A stretch of 64,000 nt of DNA from contig NZ_CP120361.1 of assembly GCF_029457495.1 (NCBI RefSeq), positions 3,426,001 to 3,490,000 of the forward strand, in the 5' to 3' direction. Below are positions 38,037-46,943 of the stretch, one piece after another. Under the pieces are notes generated by a model that did no database searches, was not told the DNA's origin, and saw only the letters and a list, made by a program, of their open reading frames with translations. The stretch's first letter is position 1, and each line of letters starts with the position of its first letter. The position numbers and the translations under genes were made by a program. Origin of the DNA: Chelativorans sp. AA-79 (GTDB lineage Bacteria; Pseudomonadota; Alphaproteobacteria; Rhizobiales; Rhizobiaceae).

Positions 38037-39047
38037 CTAGAGATGCTGGCCGACGACGGCGGCGGCAGCCTTGCGCCCTTCTCCATTCGCCTCCATGGCG
38101 AAGCCGAGATGCGTCGCCTCGCGGGAAAGCAGGGCCTGCCTGTGTTGCGGATCGGAGAGCCACTGGTCCGTGAAGTGACGCACGTCTGCGGCAACGGGCG
38201 CGGTCCCGCAGCCTCCGCAGGCGGCAGCAAGGACGTTGAGGCTGCGCCACTCGGCGCGCTCGCCCGGCAGGAGTTCGAAAAGTTCGGCCGAGCGGTCGAT
38301 CAGCCGGTCGCCGGAGCCGCCGGCCAGCAGGCGCTCCGCAAGCGTCGTCAGCGCTTCGCTCGCCTCGAGCGGCGGCAGTTCCTCCTCCTCGCGCGCGCGG
38401 TTTACCGCGGCGACCGCCTCGTCGAGCTGCTGTGCGGGCGCGAGCGGAGCAGGCTGCTCCCCGGCCTCCAGGCCGGGCGGGGTGCCGGCGCCGGCAAAGG
38501 TCTGCACGGCATAGATCCGCCCTTCCGATGCGGCTATGCCGAAGCCGAACCCCTCGAGCCCGTGCGCGAGGATGTTGTGCCGGTGTTCGGGACTTTGCAT
38601 CCAGCCTTCCTGGAAGCTGCGCACCCGCGCGATGTCGGGCGGCGCCGGGCATCCTTCGCAGGTGGCTATGTTCTCCGCGACGAAGCGCCATCGGCTGCCG
38701 CCATGTTCGATATAGCGGTCCTGCGCGTCCTCACCTTCGGGCGACACATGGCTGTAATAGTCGCGCCTGGCCATATCTTCCGCGTGGGCCTGGGCAGCGG
38801 CGTTCAGCGGGTCCGTCAGGTCGAGCGTTTCCAGTCCGCGCTCGCGGCGCACCTCGTTGACGCGTGAGAGCGCATCCTGGCGCAGGCGATCCAGGGGACC
38901 TGTCACAACGCTTTCCGTCTGGGCGGCCGCGAAACCGCCGGGCAGCAGGTTGGCCAGGAGGAGGAGCACGCAGAGCGCGGCCTTCGCCTTGCCGCTCGCG
39001 CCGGCTTGCGCGGAATTGCAGGGCCGACCCTGTTCCTGCGGAATCAT
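38037..39047 (-). CDS. Secreted protein with two tandem CAP (SCP-like) domains
   Basis: A 336-residue exported protein with a signal-type helix at about 23-42 (ALCVLLLLANLLPGGFAAAQ). The first CAP domain, about 55-190, is complete, with AAAQAHAEDMARRDYYSHVSPEG and RFVAENIATCEGCP and WMQSPEHRHNILAHGLEGFGFGIA in order. A second, weaker CAP-like unit (about 208-330) repeats the pattern as AVAAVNRAREEEELPPLEASEAL, LNVLAAACGGCG and WLSDPQHRQALLSREATHLGFAM. Function of bacterial CAP proteins is largely unknown. Start ATG 39047 has no strong ribosome binding site; a later start at the hydrophobic stretch is possible. Confidence 0.85.
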   Translation of the reverse strand: MIPQEQGRPCNSAQAGASGKAKAALCVLLLLANLLPGGFAAAQTESVVTGPLDRLRQDALSRVNEVRRERGLETLDLTDPLNAAAQAHAEDMARRDYYSHVSPEGEDAQDRYIEHGGSRWRFVAENIATCEGCPAPPDIARVRSFQEGWMQSPEHRHNILAHGLEGFGFGIAASEGRIYAVQTFAGAGTPPGLEAGEQPAPLAPAQQLDEAVAAVNRAREEEELPPLEASEALTTLAERLLAGGSGDRLIDRSAELFELLPGERAEWRSLNVLAAACGGCGTAPVAADVRHFTDQWLSDPQHRQALLSREATHLGFAMEANGEGRKAAAAVVGQHL

Positions 39048-39400
39048 TGTGCCACCTCATTCAGGTTGGGCGGTGGCTGAGCACCGCAGCCTCCCTTCGG
39101 CTCCCGTTCCCCGCAAGAGCGGGTGCGGCAGGCCAGGAAGAGCAGACCGGCGGGAACCGCGGATCCGGGAATTCCCATCCGCCTCCAAACCACGGCGACG
39201 CGGATCTGTTTCACGAAAGGAGGACATCCGGTCGAGAGAGGCCGGGGCGTACCGCGCTCAGACGGCCTTGAAAAACTTCCCCGACATCGCCGGAACAGAG
39301 CGGCACGGCTCTGGTTCGGACAATGCGGACGCATCCCGTCCGCAAACGTCGCGAAGGCTGCACGGCAGTCATTCCGCAAGCAAGTTCACGGGAGATCAGC
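39048..39400. other. Divergent gap between the CAP protein and a secreted protein
   Basis: About 350 bases without a convincing gene. Several short frames exist in both directions but none has a ribosome binding site or recognisable motif. It should contain two divergent promoters. No repeat of families A to D is present. Confidence 0.45.
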
Positions 39401-40084
39401 ATGAAGAAACTTATCCGCGCCATCCTGACGGGTACGGCGGCAAGCCTGCTCATCCTGACGGGCCAGGCCGCAGCACAGCAACAGGGGCAGAACCTGACGG
39501 AAGACGAGGTCAGGAACTTCTTCGACAGCATGGAACAGGAGGCCACGCAGGCCATCGAAGCGGGCGACTTCCAGCGCCTGATCGAATGGACCAGCAACAA
39601 CATCGCCGAGGAGGCCACTTTCTCCGTCACCAACGAGGTCTATCGCGGCGACGAACGCTTGGGCTTTTCAACGGCTACGCTCGGCAAGGAGGACATGCTG
39701 CGCTTCAGCCGGGTCGCGGTCGGCATGATGTCGGGCATGGGCAACGGCCAGCCGGTGCAGGACTACTCGCTTCAGGTCGAGGTCACAGGCTTCACGCCCG
39801 CCGGTCCGGATGCCGCGACGGTCACCACCGAGTTCACCGAAAGCGGCACGCTTTCCCTGCCGAATGCCGAGACAGCCGCTGCATCCCAGGCGGACGACGA
39901 GACCTTGCAGACCGGCTCCACAGAGGCCGGCGCGCAGCAGACCGATCAGGCGGGTGTGCAAGGCGAGGCCGGATCGCTGCGGATCGAGGCGACGGCCCAA
40001 TGCAGCCATCTCATCCACCGTGGCGAAGCCGAAGATCAACTCGTCATCGGCCTGACCACCTGCCAGGCCACGACCAACTTCTGA
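39401..40084 (+). CDS. Secreted protein of unknown function
   Basis: A 227-residue protein not recognised. It has a signal peptide (MKKLIRAILTGTAASLLILTGQAAAQ) with likely cleavage after AAAQ. The mature N-terminal part (LTEDEVRNFFDSMEQEATQAIEAGDFQRLIEWTSNNIAEEA) looks like a SnoaL/NTF2-type helix-rich start followed by beta strands (FSVTNEVYRGDERLGFSTATLGKEDMLRF). A glutamine- and alanine-rich linker (about 165-190) precedes a short C-terminal stretch with two cysteines (QCSHLIHRGEA, TTCQATT). ATG 39401 follows GGAGATCAGC. The NTF2-like idea is inference from pattern only. Confidence 0.7.
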   Translation: MKKLIRAILTGTAASLLILTGQAAAQQQGQNLTEDEVRNFFDSMEQEATQAIEAGDFQRLIEWTSNNIAEEATFSVTNEVYRGDERLGFSTATLGKEDMLRFSRVAVGMMSGMGNGQPVQDYSLQVEVTGFTPAGPDAATVTTEFTESGTLSLPNAETAAASQADDETLQTGSTEAGAQQTDQAGVQGEAGSLRIEATAQCSHLIHRGEAEDQLVIGLTTCQATTNF

Positions 40085-40398
40085 CGCAATCGACGCGATC
40101 CCCCGCCGGCATGGGCCCGCTGGCGGGGTCTTGCAAGCGCGTACCAACCATTCTTCATGAAGACCAACGGCATCCGGCTTCGCCCTTCCGGTTGAACCGG
40201 CAGCGAACCTCCCTGGCTTGAGAAAGCCGGCCCGGTCTGCAGTATGCAGGTCCGGGCCGGCGGCGGTACGAATCGACTGGTCCCGGCTGGCGGGATCGAT
40301 GAGCCCGTGCTTGCGTTCCCCGCCGATATGTTGATGGGCTAAACCAGAGACCGCCGCTCTCTGGCGCCCAGGGAAGACGAAAGGCCGAAGGAGATATC
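40085..40398. other. Gap with two GC-rich inverted repeats
   Basis: Just after the stop codon an inverted repeat CCCCGCC...GGCGGGG lies at about 40100-40128; it lacks a T run but could act as a terminator. A longer 36-base hairpin lies at 40226-40261. The remainder holds nothing recognisable. Confidence 0.5.
40226..40261. repeat. Compound inverted repeat upstream of an MFS gene
   Basis: Outer arms GCCGGCCCGG and CCGGGCCGGC (10 bp, perfect) enclose inner arms CTGCA and TGCAG. The whole is nearly perfectly folded. It may be a terminator for the preceding gene or a regulatory hairpin; no run of T follows on the plus strand. Confidence 0.6.
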
Positions 40399-41670
40399 TT
40401 GCTGGGAATCCTCGCTCAACTCGGCGCCCTCCTGCTCAGTGCCACTGTCCTGCTCGCCGGAAACGGCCTGCAGACGACCTTGTTGCCGCTGCGGGCCGGA
40501 ATCGAGGCGTTCCCGCCCTTTTCGATCGGCGTGATGGGATCGAGCTATTTCGTGGGATTCGTGGGCGGCTGCCTCACCACGGCGCATCTGGTCCGCCATG
40601 TCGGCCATATCCGCGTCTTCACGGCCATGGTCGCCGCCGCTTCCGTGGTGCCTCTGATTCATGTCCTGACGGTGGAGCAGTGGGTGTGGTGGGTGCTGCG
40701 CGCGATCACCGGCTTCTGCATCGCAGCGCTCTTTCTCGTCATCGAAAGCTGGCTCAACGAGAAGGCCGAGAACCGCACGCGCGGGACGATCTTCTCGATC
40801 TACACCACGCTGACCTTCGTGGCCATCATCGGCGGCCAGGTCCTGATTCCGTTCTACGATCCCGCGCTCTTTCCGCTTTTCGCGCTCACGTCGATCATCA
40901 TTTCCGTCGCGGCCATCCCCATCGCCCTCACCTCCTCGGCCCAGCCCCCACTGCCCGCCGAGGTGAGACTTCGCCCGATCCGGCTCGTGAAGCTCTCGCC
41001 GGTCGGTGCGCTCGGATGCCTCGTCGTGGGGCTGAGCAACGGCGCGTTTTGGGCGCTGGGGCCGGTCTTCGCCGCCGATGTCGGGCTCGGCACGACACGG
41101 ATCGCCGTCTTCATCGGCGTCACCGTCCTGGGCGGGGCGCTGTCGCAGTGGCCTCTCGGCCGCCTGTCCGACAGGCTCGACCGGCGGGTCGTCACCACGA
41201 TCATCTCCATTCTGGCAGCCGTGACCGGGATCGGGCTGTTCCTGGCAAGCCGGTTCTGGAACCCCGGAATCCTGCCCCTGGCTTTCGCCTTCGGCGTGTT
41301 TTCCTTCCCCGTCTATGCGCTGTCGGTGGCCCATGTGAACGACCTGATCACCTCCGAAAGCTTCGTGGAGGTTTCCGGCGGGCTGCTGCTGGTGAACGGG
41401 CTGGGCTCCGTGTTCGGCCCGCTCGCCGGCGCGCTCGCGATGGCAATGATGGGACCGGGGGGCCTCTTCCTTTATGTGGCGCTCGTGTTCCTGCTGCTTG
41501 CCGCCTTCGCGCTGATGCGCATGCGCAGCACGCCGAGGCCCGCCGAGAGCCACAGCGCCGATTTCGTCACCGTCGCCGACACCGCCGTGGCCGCTCCGGT
41601 CTTCGACCCCCGCACCGAAGATGCGGCCGAAACCGACGAAATGCCCCAGCCCGAACCCCGTCCCGAATGA
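40399..41670 (+). CDS. MFS transporter (UMF/YcaD-type)
   Basis: A 423-residue inner-membrane transporter with about twelve hydrophobic helices. It has the loop motif GRLSDRLDRRVVTTI of the major facilitator family and ESWLNEKAENRTRGTIFSIYTTLTF, characteristic of the YcaD/UMF group. The last 45 residues are a hydrophilic acidic tail (DPRTEDAAETDEMPQPEPRPE). The start is TTG at 40399 with a very good GAAGGAGATATC before it. Substrate is unknown. Confidence 0.9.
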   Translation: MLGILAQLGALLLSATVLLAGNGLQTTLLPLRAGIEAFPPFSIGVMGSSYFVGFVGGCLTTAHLVRHVGHIRVFTAMVAAASVVPLIHVLTVEQWVWWVLRAITGFCIAALFLVIESWLNEKAENRTRGTIFSIYTTLTFVAIIGGQVLIPFYDPALFPLFALTSIIISVAAIPIALTSSAQPPLPAEVRLRPIRLVKLSPVGALGCLVVGLSNGAFWALGPVFAADVGLGTTRIAVFIGVTVLGGALSQWPLGRLSDRLDRRVVTTIISILAAVTGIGLFLASRFWNPGILPLAFAFGVFSFPVYALSVAHVNDLITSESFVEVSGGLLLVNGLGSVFGPLAGALAMAMMGPGGLFLYVALVFLLLAAFALMRMRSTPRPAESHSADFVTVADTAVAAPVFDPRTEDAAETDEMPQPEPRPE

Positions 41671-41881
41671 GACGCCCGCTGCGCCTGGCGGATCGATGCC
41701 TGCGTCGCGTCAAGGCGAGCGGCTAGGGTTGCCTTTGCCGGGGAGGTGAAGTGGTGCTTGCGCGGAAAATTTATGTCATTGAGAGAAGGAAGCAGTGAAT
41801 AGCGAAAAGAAAAGGCGCTCTCCAAGAGAGACGGACTTCAACGCCTGAGCTATCCCGTTCACTATTCACCCGGAGGATTCC

Positions 41882-42613
41882 ATGACCAGCCTGCAAGGAA
41901 AAACCGTCCTCATCACCGCCGCTGCGCAGGGCATCGGCCGCGCCAGTGCGCTGGCCTTCGCCCGCACAGGCGCCGTGGTCTACGCCACCGACATCAACGA
42001 TAAGCTGCTCGCCGAGCTCGAAGGTGAGGCAGGCATTCTCACGCGCAAGCTCGACGTGCTCGACGACGCCGCCGTGAAGGCCCTGGTCACCGAGATCGGC
42101 GCGGTGGACGTGCTCTTCAACTGCGCCGGCGTGGTGCATGGCGGCTCGATCCTGGAGATGAAGGACGAGGAACTCGAATTCGCCTTCGACCTCAATGTGA
42201 AGGCGATGATTCGCACAATCCGCGCTGTGCTGCCGGGAATGATCGAGCGCGGCGGCGGCGCGATCATCAACATGTCGTCGGTCGCCTCCAGCATCAAGGG
42301 CGTGCCGAACCGCTTTGCCTACGGCACCACCAAGGCAGCCGTCATCGGCCTCACCAAGGCGGTCGCGGCGGACTATGTGGCGGAAGGAATCCGCTGCAAC
42401 GCGATCTGCCCCGGCACCGTGGAAAGCCCATCATTGCAAGAGCGGCTCAAGGCCACCGGCGACTACGAGGGCGCACGAAAAGCCTTCATCGCCCGCCAGC
42501 CGATGGGCCGCCTGGGCACGCCCGAGGAGATCGCGGATCTCGCCGTCTATCTCGCCACGGCTACCTACACCTCCGGCCAAGCCTATGCCGTGGACGGCGG
42601 CTGGACGATCTGA
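41882..42613 (+). CDS. SDR-family dehydrogenase at the head of the sugar cluster
   Basis: A 243-residue short-chain dehydrogenase. The NAD motif is TAAAQGIGRASALAFARTG. The active site is complete: Ser in MSSVASS, and YGTTK. It resembles the 3-hydroxybutyrate/2-keto-3-deoxy-L-fuconate dehydrogenase group (BDH2-like). Its position before dgoA-dgoK and next to sugar-acid genes suggests a role with a keto-deoxy sugar acid or a sugar, but the substrate is inferred. ATG 41882 follows CCGGAGGATTCC. It is on the opposite strand from dgoA and dgoK, separated by a family B repeat. Confidence 0.88.
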   Translation: MTSLQGKTVLITAAAQGIGRASALAFARTGAVVYATDINDKLLAELEGEAGILTRKLDVLDDAAVKALVTEIGAVDVLFNCAGVVHGGSILEMKDEELEFAFDLNVKAMIRTIRAVLPGMIERGGGAIINMSSVASSIKGVPNRFAYGTTKAAVIGLTKAVAADYVAEGIRCNAICPGTVESPSLQERLKATGDYEGARKAFIARQPMGRLGTPEEIADLAVYLATATYTSGQAYAVDGGWTI

Positions 42614-42652
42614 CGGCGGGTGTAATGCAGGAAAGGCCGCGCTCCTTCGCGC

Positions 42653-42806
42653 CCCCCCTCTGTCCTGCCGGACATCTCCCCCTCAAGGGGGGAGATTACG
42701 CTGGCCGAAGTGCCGCCGCTTTTCTGCGGCGTTGACGTTTGGCGAAACCTCCGGTGAAAGCCGATCTCCCCCCTGAGGGGGAGATGTCCGGCAGGACAGA
42801 GGGGGG
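42653..42806. repeat. Intergenic repeat family B, copy 1
   Basis: About 154 bp with long terminal inverted repeats: CCCCCCTCTGTCCTGCCGGA at the left and its complement TCCGGCAGGACAGAGGGGGG at the right, extending into ATCTCCCCCTCAAGGGGGGAGAT-type hairpins on both sides. It separates the SDR gene from dgoA and may serve as a convergent terminator. Confidence 0.88.
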
Positions 42807-42836
42807 CGTGACGGGGCGCGATTCTTCTGAGTTGCG

Positions 42837-43475
42837 TCAGCTCTGGGATTCGAACACCGCGTCATAGGCCGCAACGGCTACGCGCGCCTTTTCCGCCACG
42901 TCCTTCGCGCTCGCGCCCGGCTTGTAAAGGCTGAAGCCGAGACCGAAGGTGCGAATGCCGACGGCCTTGTAGGCCGCGAAATCCACCTCGGAAACGCCGC
43001 CCACCGCACCCACCGGGACCTCGGCCGGCAGGACGGCCTGAATGGCCTTGATGCCGTTCGGCCCCAGCACGGAGGCCGGGAAGAATTTCAGCGCCGAGGC
43101 ACCCGCGCGCGCCGCCGCCAACGCCTCGGTCGGCGTGAAGACGCCGGGCATGGTGACCATGCCGTGGCCGGAAGCGCGCCCTATGACCGCAGGCTCCACA
43201 TTGGGGCTGACGAGCAGGTCGCCGCCCGCCTCGCGGAGGCGGTCGACGTCCTCGACCGTTAGCACCGTGCCGGCGCCGATCAGCACATTCGCGGGCGCCA
43301 GTTTGCGGGCAATCTCGATGGAGCGGAAAGGCTCGGGCGAGTTCAGCGGCACTTCGATCGCCTCGAAACCCGCTTCCAGCAAGGCTCCTACGATTCCTTC
43401 CGCTTCCTCCGGCTTCAACCCGCGCAGGATGGCGACGAGGTCGCGTTTCAGTTTCGGCCATGTTGTCCTGCTCAT
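42837..43475 (-). CDS. dgoA: 2-dehydro-3-deoxy-6-phosphogalactonate aldolase
   Basis: A 212-residue class I aldolase of the KDPG/KDPGal family that splits 2-keto-3-deoxy-6-phosphogalactonate into pyruvate and glyceraldehyde 3-phosphate. The active-site Lys is in ASALKFFPAS and the catalytic Glu region is AILRGLKPEEAEGIV with GFEAIEVPLNSP. GAGTVLTVEDVD and GAVGGVSE are also typical. ATG 43475 follows AAAGGAGAGCCGC and overlaps the dgoK stop by four bases. KDPGal rather than KDPG specificity is supported by the adjoining kinase. Confidence 0.93.
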   Translation of the reverse strand: MSRTTWPKLKRDLVAILRGLKPEEAEGIVGALLEAGFEAIEVPLNSPEPFRSIEIARKLAPANVLIGAGTVLTVEDVDRLREAGGDLLVSPNVEPAVIGRASGHGMVTMPGVFTPTEALAAARAGASALKFFPASVLGPNGIKAIQAVLPAEVPVGAVGGVSEVDFAAYKAVGIRTFGLGFSLYKPGASAKDVAEKARVAVAAYDAVFESQS

Positions 43476-44407
43476 GCGGCTCTCCTTTCCGGCCAAAGCG
43501 CCGAGGCGGCGCTGTAAAGCCCCCGGCGCACCAAATCCTGTCCGTCCAGCGTGCGGCAGCCGATGCCGGCAATCGCGAGCGCCGTCTCATAGGCTTGCGC
43601 CTGCGTGCCGCCTGCGATCAGCATGACCTCCGCCCGCTCCTGCAGATCCTTCCGCGCGGCGGCGATCTCGGCCCCGACCAGCAGGCCCGATAGCCGCGCC
43701 TTGGCGTCCGGTGCGCCATCGCCCGCAAGCAGCGACGCCGCACGGATGGAAAAGAGTTTTCCGGTGAGGCCCGCGCCCTCCAGCATCTCGCCCACGGCTT
43801 CCCTGAAGGCGGGCGAGGCGCTGTCGCCCTCCCCCGCAGCGACCATATCGCGCAGGATGGAATGCTGGCCGATGACGGCGAAGAGCTCGCCGGTCATGTA
43901 GGTGGTGAAGTCGACGAGCAGCCCCTCCTCCACCAGCGCCCATTTGGAATGGGTGCCGGGCAGGCAGAAGAGGCCGGACATGCGGCTTTCGGCCCAGGCG
44001 CCGGCAAGCTGGGTCTCCTCGCCGCGCATGACGTCCTCGCGGCCCTTCGCGCGCTGGCAGACGCCGGGGAGGATGCGCACGTCGCGGTCGGGTCCATCGA
44101 CCTTCACGGCATCCGCATAGAGACCTTCGAGGCTTGCAGGCGCGTCGCGATAGGCAGCCTCGCGCCAGGCGCCGCGCGCGCCGGCCATGCCGGCCACGAT
44201 CACCGGCAGGTCGGGCTCGGTGCCTAGCGCCTGAAGGTGCGCCTCCAATACCGGTTCAAAGCGGCTTGGTCCGAACCCGTCCGGAGACAGGCAGGCGCGC
44301 ATGCCCTCCCCGCTCGACCGCTCGGCGAGCACACCGCCCCCGGCATCGAGAAGCCACAGGCGGAAATTGGTCGTGCCCCAATCCACCGCCGCGCAGAAAG
44401 GCGCCAT
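43472..44407 (-). CDS. dgoK: 2-dehydro-3-deoxygalactonokinase
   Basis: A 311-residue sugar-acid kinase of the DgoK family. It phosphorylates 2-keto-3-deoxygalactonate at O6. The N-terminus carries the ASKHA-like ATP loop VDWGTTNFRLWLLD, and FCLPGTHSKWALVEEG is the family signature region. GEL and the VLIAGGTQAQAYETAL-like C-terminal end fit. It overlaps dgoA by four bases downstream and follows the KGSA dehydrogenase gene at 12 bases, so the three form an operon. Confidence 0.93.
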   Translation of the reverse strand: MAPFCAAVDWGTTNFRLWLLDAGGGVLAERSSGEGMRACLSPDGFGPSRFEPVLEAHLQALGTEPDLPVIVAGMAGARGAWREAAYRDAPASLEGLYADAVKVDGPDRDVRILPGVCQRAKGREDVMRGEETQLAGAWAESRMSGLFCLPGTHSKWALVEEGLLVDFTTYMTGELFAVIGQHSILRDMVAAGEGDSASPAFREAVGEMLEGAGLTGKLFSIRAASLLAGDGAPDAKARLSGLLVGAEIAAARKDLQERAEVMLIAGGTQAQAYETALAIAGIGCRTLDGQDLVRRGLYSAASALWPERRAA

Positions 44408-44419
44408 GGGCCGCCGTCC

Positions 44420-45946
44420 TCAGACGCTGCGAAGGTCTTCGGGAAGCAGGCTCGCCGGCATGTCCTGGAAGGCCACCGGCCTTAAGAAACGGCGGATCGC
44501 CAGCGTGCCGACGGAGGTGGTGGAGGTATTGGTACTCGCCGGGTACGGCCCGCCATGCATCATCGCATCGCTCACCTCCACACCAGTCGGGAAGCCGTTG
44601 GCGATGAGGCGGCCCGCCTTCCTCTGCAGGATCGGCATCAGCGAGGCGGCAAGCGCCGTGTCGGCCTCGTCCATGTGCAGCGTGAGGGTGAGCTGGCCTT
44701 CAACGCGGCGCGCGATCTCGCGCATCTCGTCCTCGTCCTTCGCCCGCACGACGATGCCAAACGGGCCGAACACCTCGTTGTGCAGTTCGGGATTCGCAAG
44801 CCACTCCTCACCCGTGGTCTCCAGCAGGTCCGGTCCGGCATTGCGGCCTTCCGCCTTGGAAGCAAGCCGCGCGCGCACGCAATTCAGGCCCACCACCTTG
44901 TCGCGCCCGCTGCGATAGGCATTCGCGATCCCCGCCGTCAGCATCGGCTGGTCGGTGATCTGCTCCAGCGCGGTCTGCGCCGCGCCGAGGAAGCCCTCCA
45001 CATCGCTGCCGTCGAGTGCGATCGCCACGCCGGGATTGGTGCAGAACTGGCCGACGCCCATGCTCAGCGAGGCGGCCCAGCCCTGCGCGATCTTCTCGCC
45101 GCGCGCGGCGAGCGCCGCCGGCAGCAGGAACTGCGGATTGACCGAGCCGAGCTCGCCGTAGAACGGAATGGGATCCGGCCGCGCCTGCGCCAGGTTGAAG
45201 AGCGCGCGCCCGCCGCCGGTGGAGCCCGTGAAGCCGACGGCCTTGATCAGCGGGTGGATAACCAGCGCCTCGCCCGCCTCGCGGATATTGCTCTGGATGA
45301 GCGAGAAGACGCCGGGATGCTGGCCGGTTTTCTTCACCGCCGCATCGATCGCTTCCGCCACGAGTTCGCCCGTGCCGGGATGGGCCTGATGGCCCTTGAT
45401 GATCACCGGGCAGCCGGCGGCCAGCGCGGACGCCGTGTCGCCGCCCGCGGTCGAGAAGGCGAGCGGGAAGTTCGACGCGCCGAAGACGCCGACCGGGCCG
45501 ATCGGAAGCTGCATCAGCTTCAGGTCCGGCTTGGGCAGCGGCTGGCGCTCCGGATTGGCCGGATCATGCCGGCGGTCGAGATACTCGCCCTTCTCGATAT
45601 GGCTAGCGAAGAGGCGAAGCTGGCCGGTGGTGCGGCCGCGCTCGCCATTGATGCGGGCCTCAGGCAAGCCGGATTCCTGCGTGGCGATCTCGGTGATCGC
45701 TTCGCCGCGCGCCTCGATCTCGTCGGCGATGGCGTTGAGGAAGGCGGCGCGTTCCGCGCGGCTCGTGGCGCCATAGGTCCAGAACGCCTCTTCCGCGGCC
45801 TTGGCCGCGCGGTCGACCTCGGCGGCGGTGCCCACCGCGAAGTCGTGCGACGACCCCGTCACCGGATCGGAAGAGAAGGTTTTCTCGCCTCCCACCCACT
45901 CGCCGGCAATCAGGTGTTTTCCGCGTGGCTTGAAGCTCTGAGACAT
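44420..45946 (-). CDS. Alpha-ketoglutarate semialdehyde dehydrogenase (KGSADH-like)
   Basis: A 508-residue NAD(P)-dependent aldehyde dehydrogenase. It resembles the KGSADH type III group that oxidises 2-oxoglutarate semialdehyde to 2-oxoglutarate in non-phosphorylated pentose-acid and hydroxyproline pathways. It has the catalytic Cys in GVGQFCTNPG, the nucleotide turn TGSTGGGRAL and the family-typical GPVGVFGASNFPLAFS. ATG 45946 follows GGAGTGTCCCC. Its place with dgoK-dgoA (hexose branch) rather than with a dedicated pentose-acid operon indicates a shared cluster. Confidence 0.9.
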   Translation of the reverse strand: MSQSFKPRGKHLIAGEWVGGEKTFSSDPVTGSSHDFAVGTAAEVDRAAKAAEEAFWTYGATSRAERAAFLNAIADEIEARGEAITEIATQESGLPEARINGERGRTTGQLRLFASHIEKGEYLDRRHDPANPERQPLPKPDLKLMQLPIGPVGVFGASNFPLAFSTAGGDTASALAAGCPVIIKGHQAHPGTGELVAEAIDAAVKKTGQHPGVFSLIQSNIREAGEALVIHPLIKAVGFTGSTGGGRALFNLAQARPDPIPFYGELGSVNPQFLLPAALAARGEKIAQGWAASLSMGVGQFCTNPGVAIALDGSDVEGFLGAAQTALEQITDQPMLTAGIANAYRSGRDKVVGLNCVRARLASKAEGRNAGPDLLETTGEEWLANPELHNEVFGPFGIVVRAKDEDEMREIARRVEGQLTLTLHMDEADTALAASLMPILQRKAGRLIANGFPTGVEVSDAMMHGGPYPASTNTSTTSVGTLAIRRFLRPVAFQDMPASLLPEDLRSV

Positions 45947-45986
45947 GGGGACACTCCATGATGACTGACGGGGGATGGAGCCTTAT

Positions 45987-46907
45987 CTATTCGTGGAAAG
46001 GCCCCACGTCCACCTTTCGGCCGAGAAGAAATGCATCGGCCACCAGCTTGTGCGGGGCGAGATCGACATCGCCTTCTCCCGCCTTCAAAAGCGCGGCGAA
46101 GCGGTGATAGATGCCGTCATACTCGGCCTCCAGCCCACCCGGATGCTCGCCGCCGTCGACCGACATGCGGCTGCCGCCGTCGGCCAGCACGAGCAGGCCC
46201 TGGTCGGTTTCGATGCGGATCTCCCAGGTCTGGGGGCCTTCCTGCCGCCAGTCGAAATCGGCGGCGACATCGAAGCCCGCGAGGCTGCGCATGGCGAGCT
46301 TCGCGGCGATGGGCGTCTGGCAGTTCTCGGGCGTCTCGAGCGTCGCCGCGGTAACGAAGACCGGCGGCACAATGGCGGTGAGGATCGAAAGCGCGTTGAT
46401 GCCCGGATCGAAGACGCCGAAACCGCCGGCCTCCCAGATCCAGTCCTGGCCGGGATGCCAGCGCCGCACGTCCTCCTTCCAGACGATCTCGACATGGCGG
46501 ATCTGCTTGCCCTCCAGCCACGTGCGGGCGGGCTCGACGCAGGGCGCGAACCGCGAATGCCAGGTGGCGAACAGGGTCACGTTCTGCCGGCGCGCAAGCT
46601 CGATCAGCGCTTCCACTTCGCCCACGGTGGTGCCGGGCGGCTTTTCGAGCAGCACGTGCCGGCCCGCCTTGAGCGCGGCCACCGCCATCTCGTAGCGGGG
46701 AACCGGCGGCACGCAGAGGGCGACGGCCGGGATGTCAGGCCGCTCGCGCAGCATGGTCTCGAGATTTGTATAGTTGTCTATACCTTCCACCCGACCATGC
46801 CGGCTGACGGCGGCGGCAAGCTCGAACTCGGCCGAGCGCCCGATCGACGGCAGATGCTGGTCGCGGGCGATCTTGCCGATGCCCACGACGGCGATTTTGG
46901 TGGCCAT
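45987..46907 (-). CDS. D-galactose/L-arabinose 1-dehydrogenase (Gfo/Idh/MocA family)
   Basis: A 306-residue NAD(P)-dependent oxidoreductase. The Rossmann start is KIAVVGIGKIARDQHLP and the active-site element is HVLLEKPPGTT with Lys. This is the family of galactose dehydrogenase Gal and of L-arabinose 1-dehydrogenase from Azospirillum. It would make the aldonolactone in the periplasm-imported sugar route. ATG 46907 follows GAGGGAGACATTC; the frame continues upstream only through repeat A. It is the head of the four-gene unit ending with dgoA (41-base gap to the KGSADH gene). Confidence 0.9.
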   Translation of the reverse strand: MATKIAVVGIGKIARDQHLPSIGRSAEFELAAAVSRHGRVEGIDNYTNLETMLRERPDIPAVALCVPPVPRYEMAVAALKAGRHVLLEKPPGTTVGEVEALIELARRQNVTLFATWHSRFAPCVEPARTWLEGKQIRHVEIVWKEDVRRWHPGQDWIWEAGGFGVFDPGINALSILTAIVPPVFVTAATLETPENCQTPIAAKLAMRSLAGFDVAADFDWRQEGPQTWEIRIETDQGLLVLADGGSRMSVDGGEHPGGLEAEYDGIYHRFAALLKAGEGDVDLAPHKLVADAFLLGRKVDVGPFHE

Positions 46908-46943
46908 GAATGTCTCCCTCTCTCTCAATGGTTGGACGCACGG

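Noticed and set aside
40399..41670. A start for the MFS gene at a later ATG
   Set aside because: The TTG at 40399 has GAAGGAGATATC at ideal spacing and gives the complete first membrane helix.
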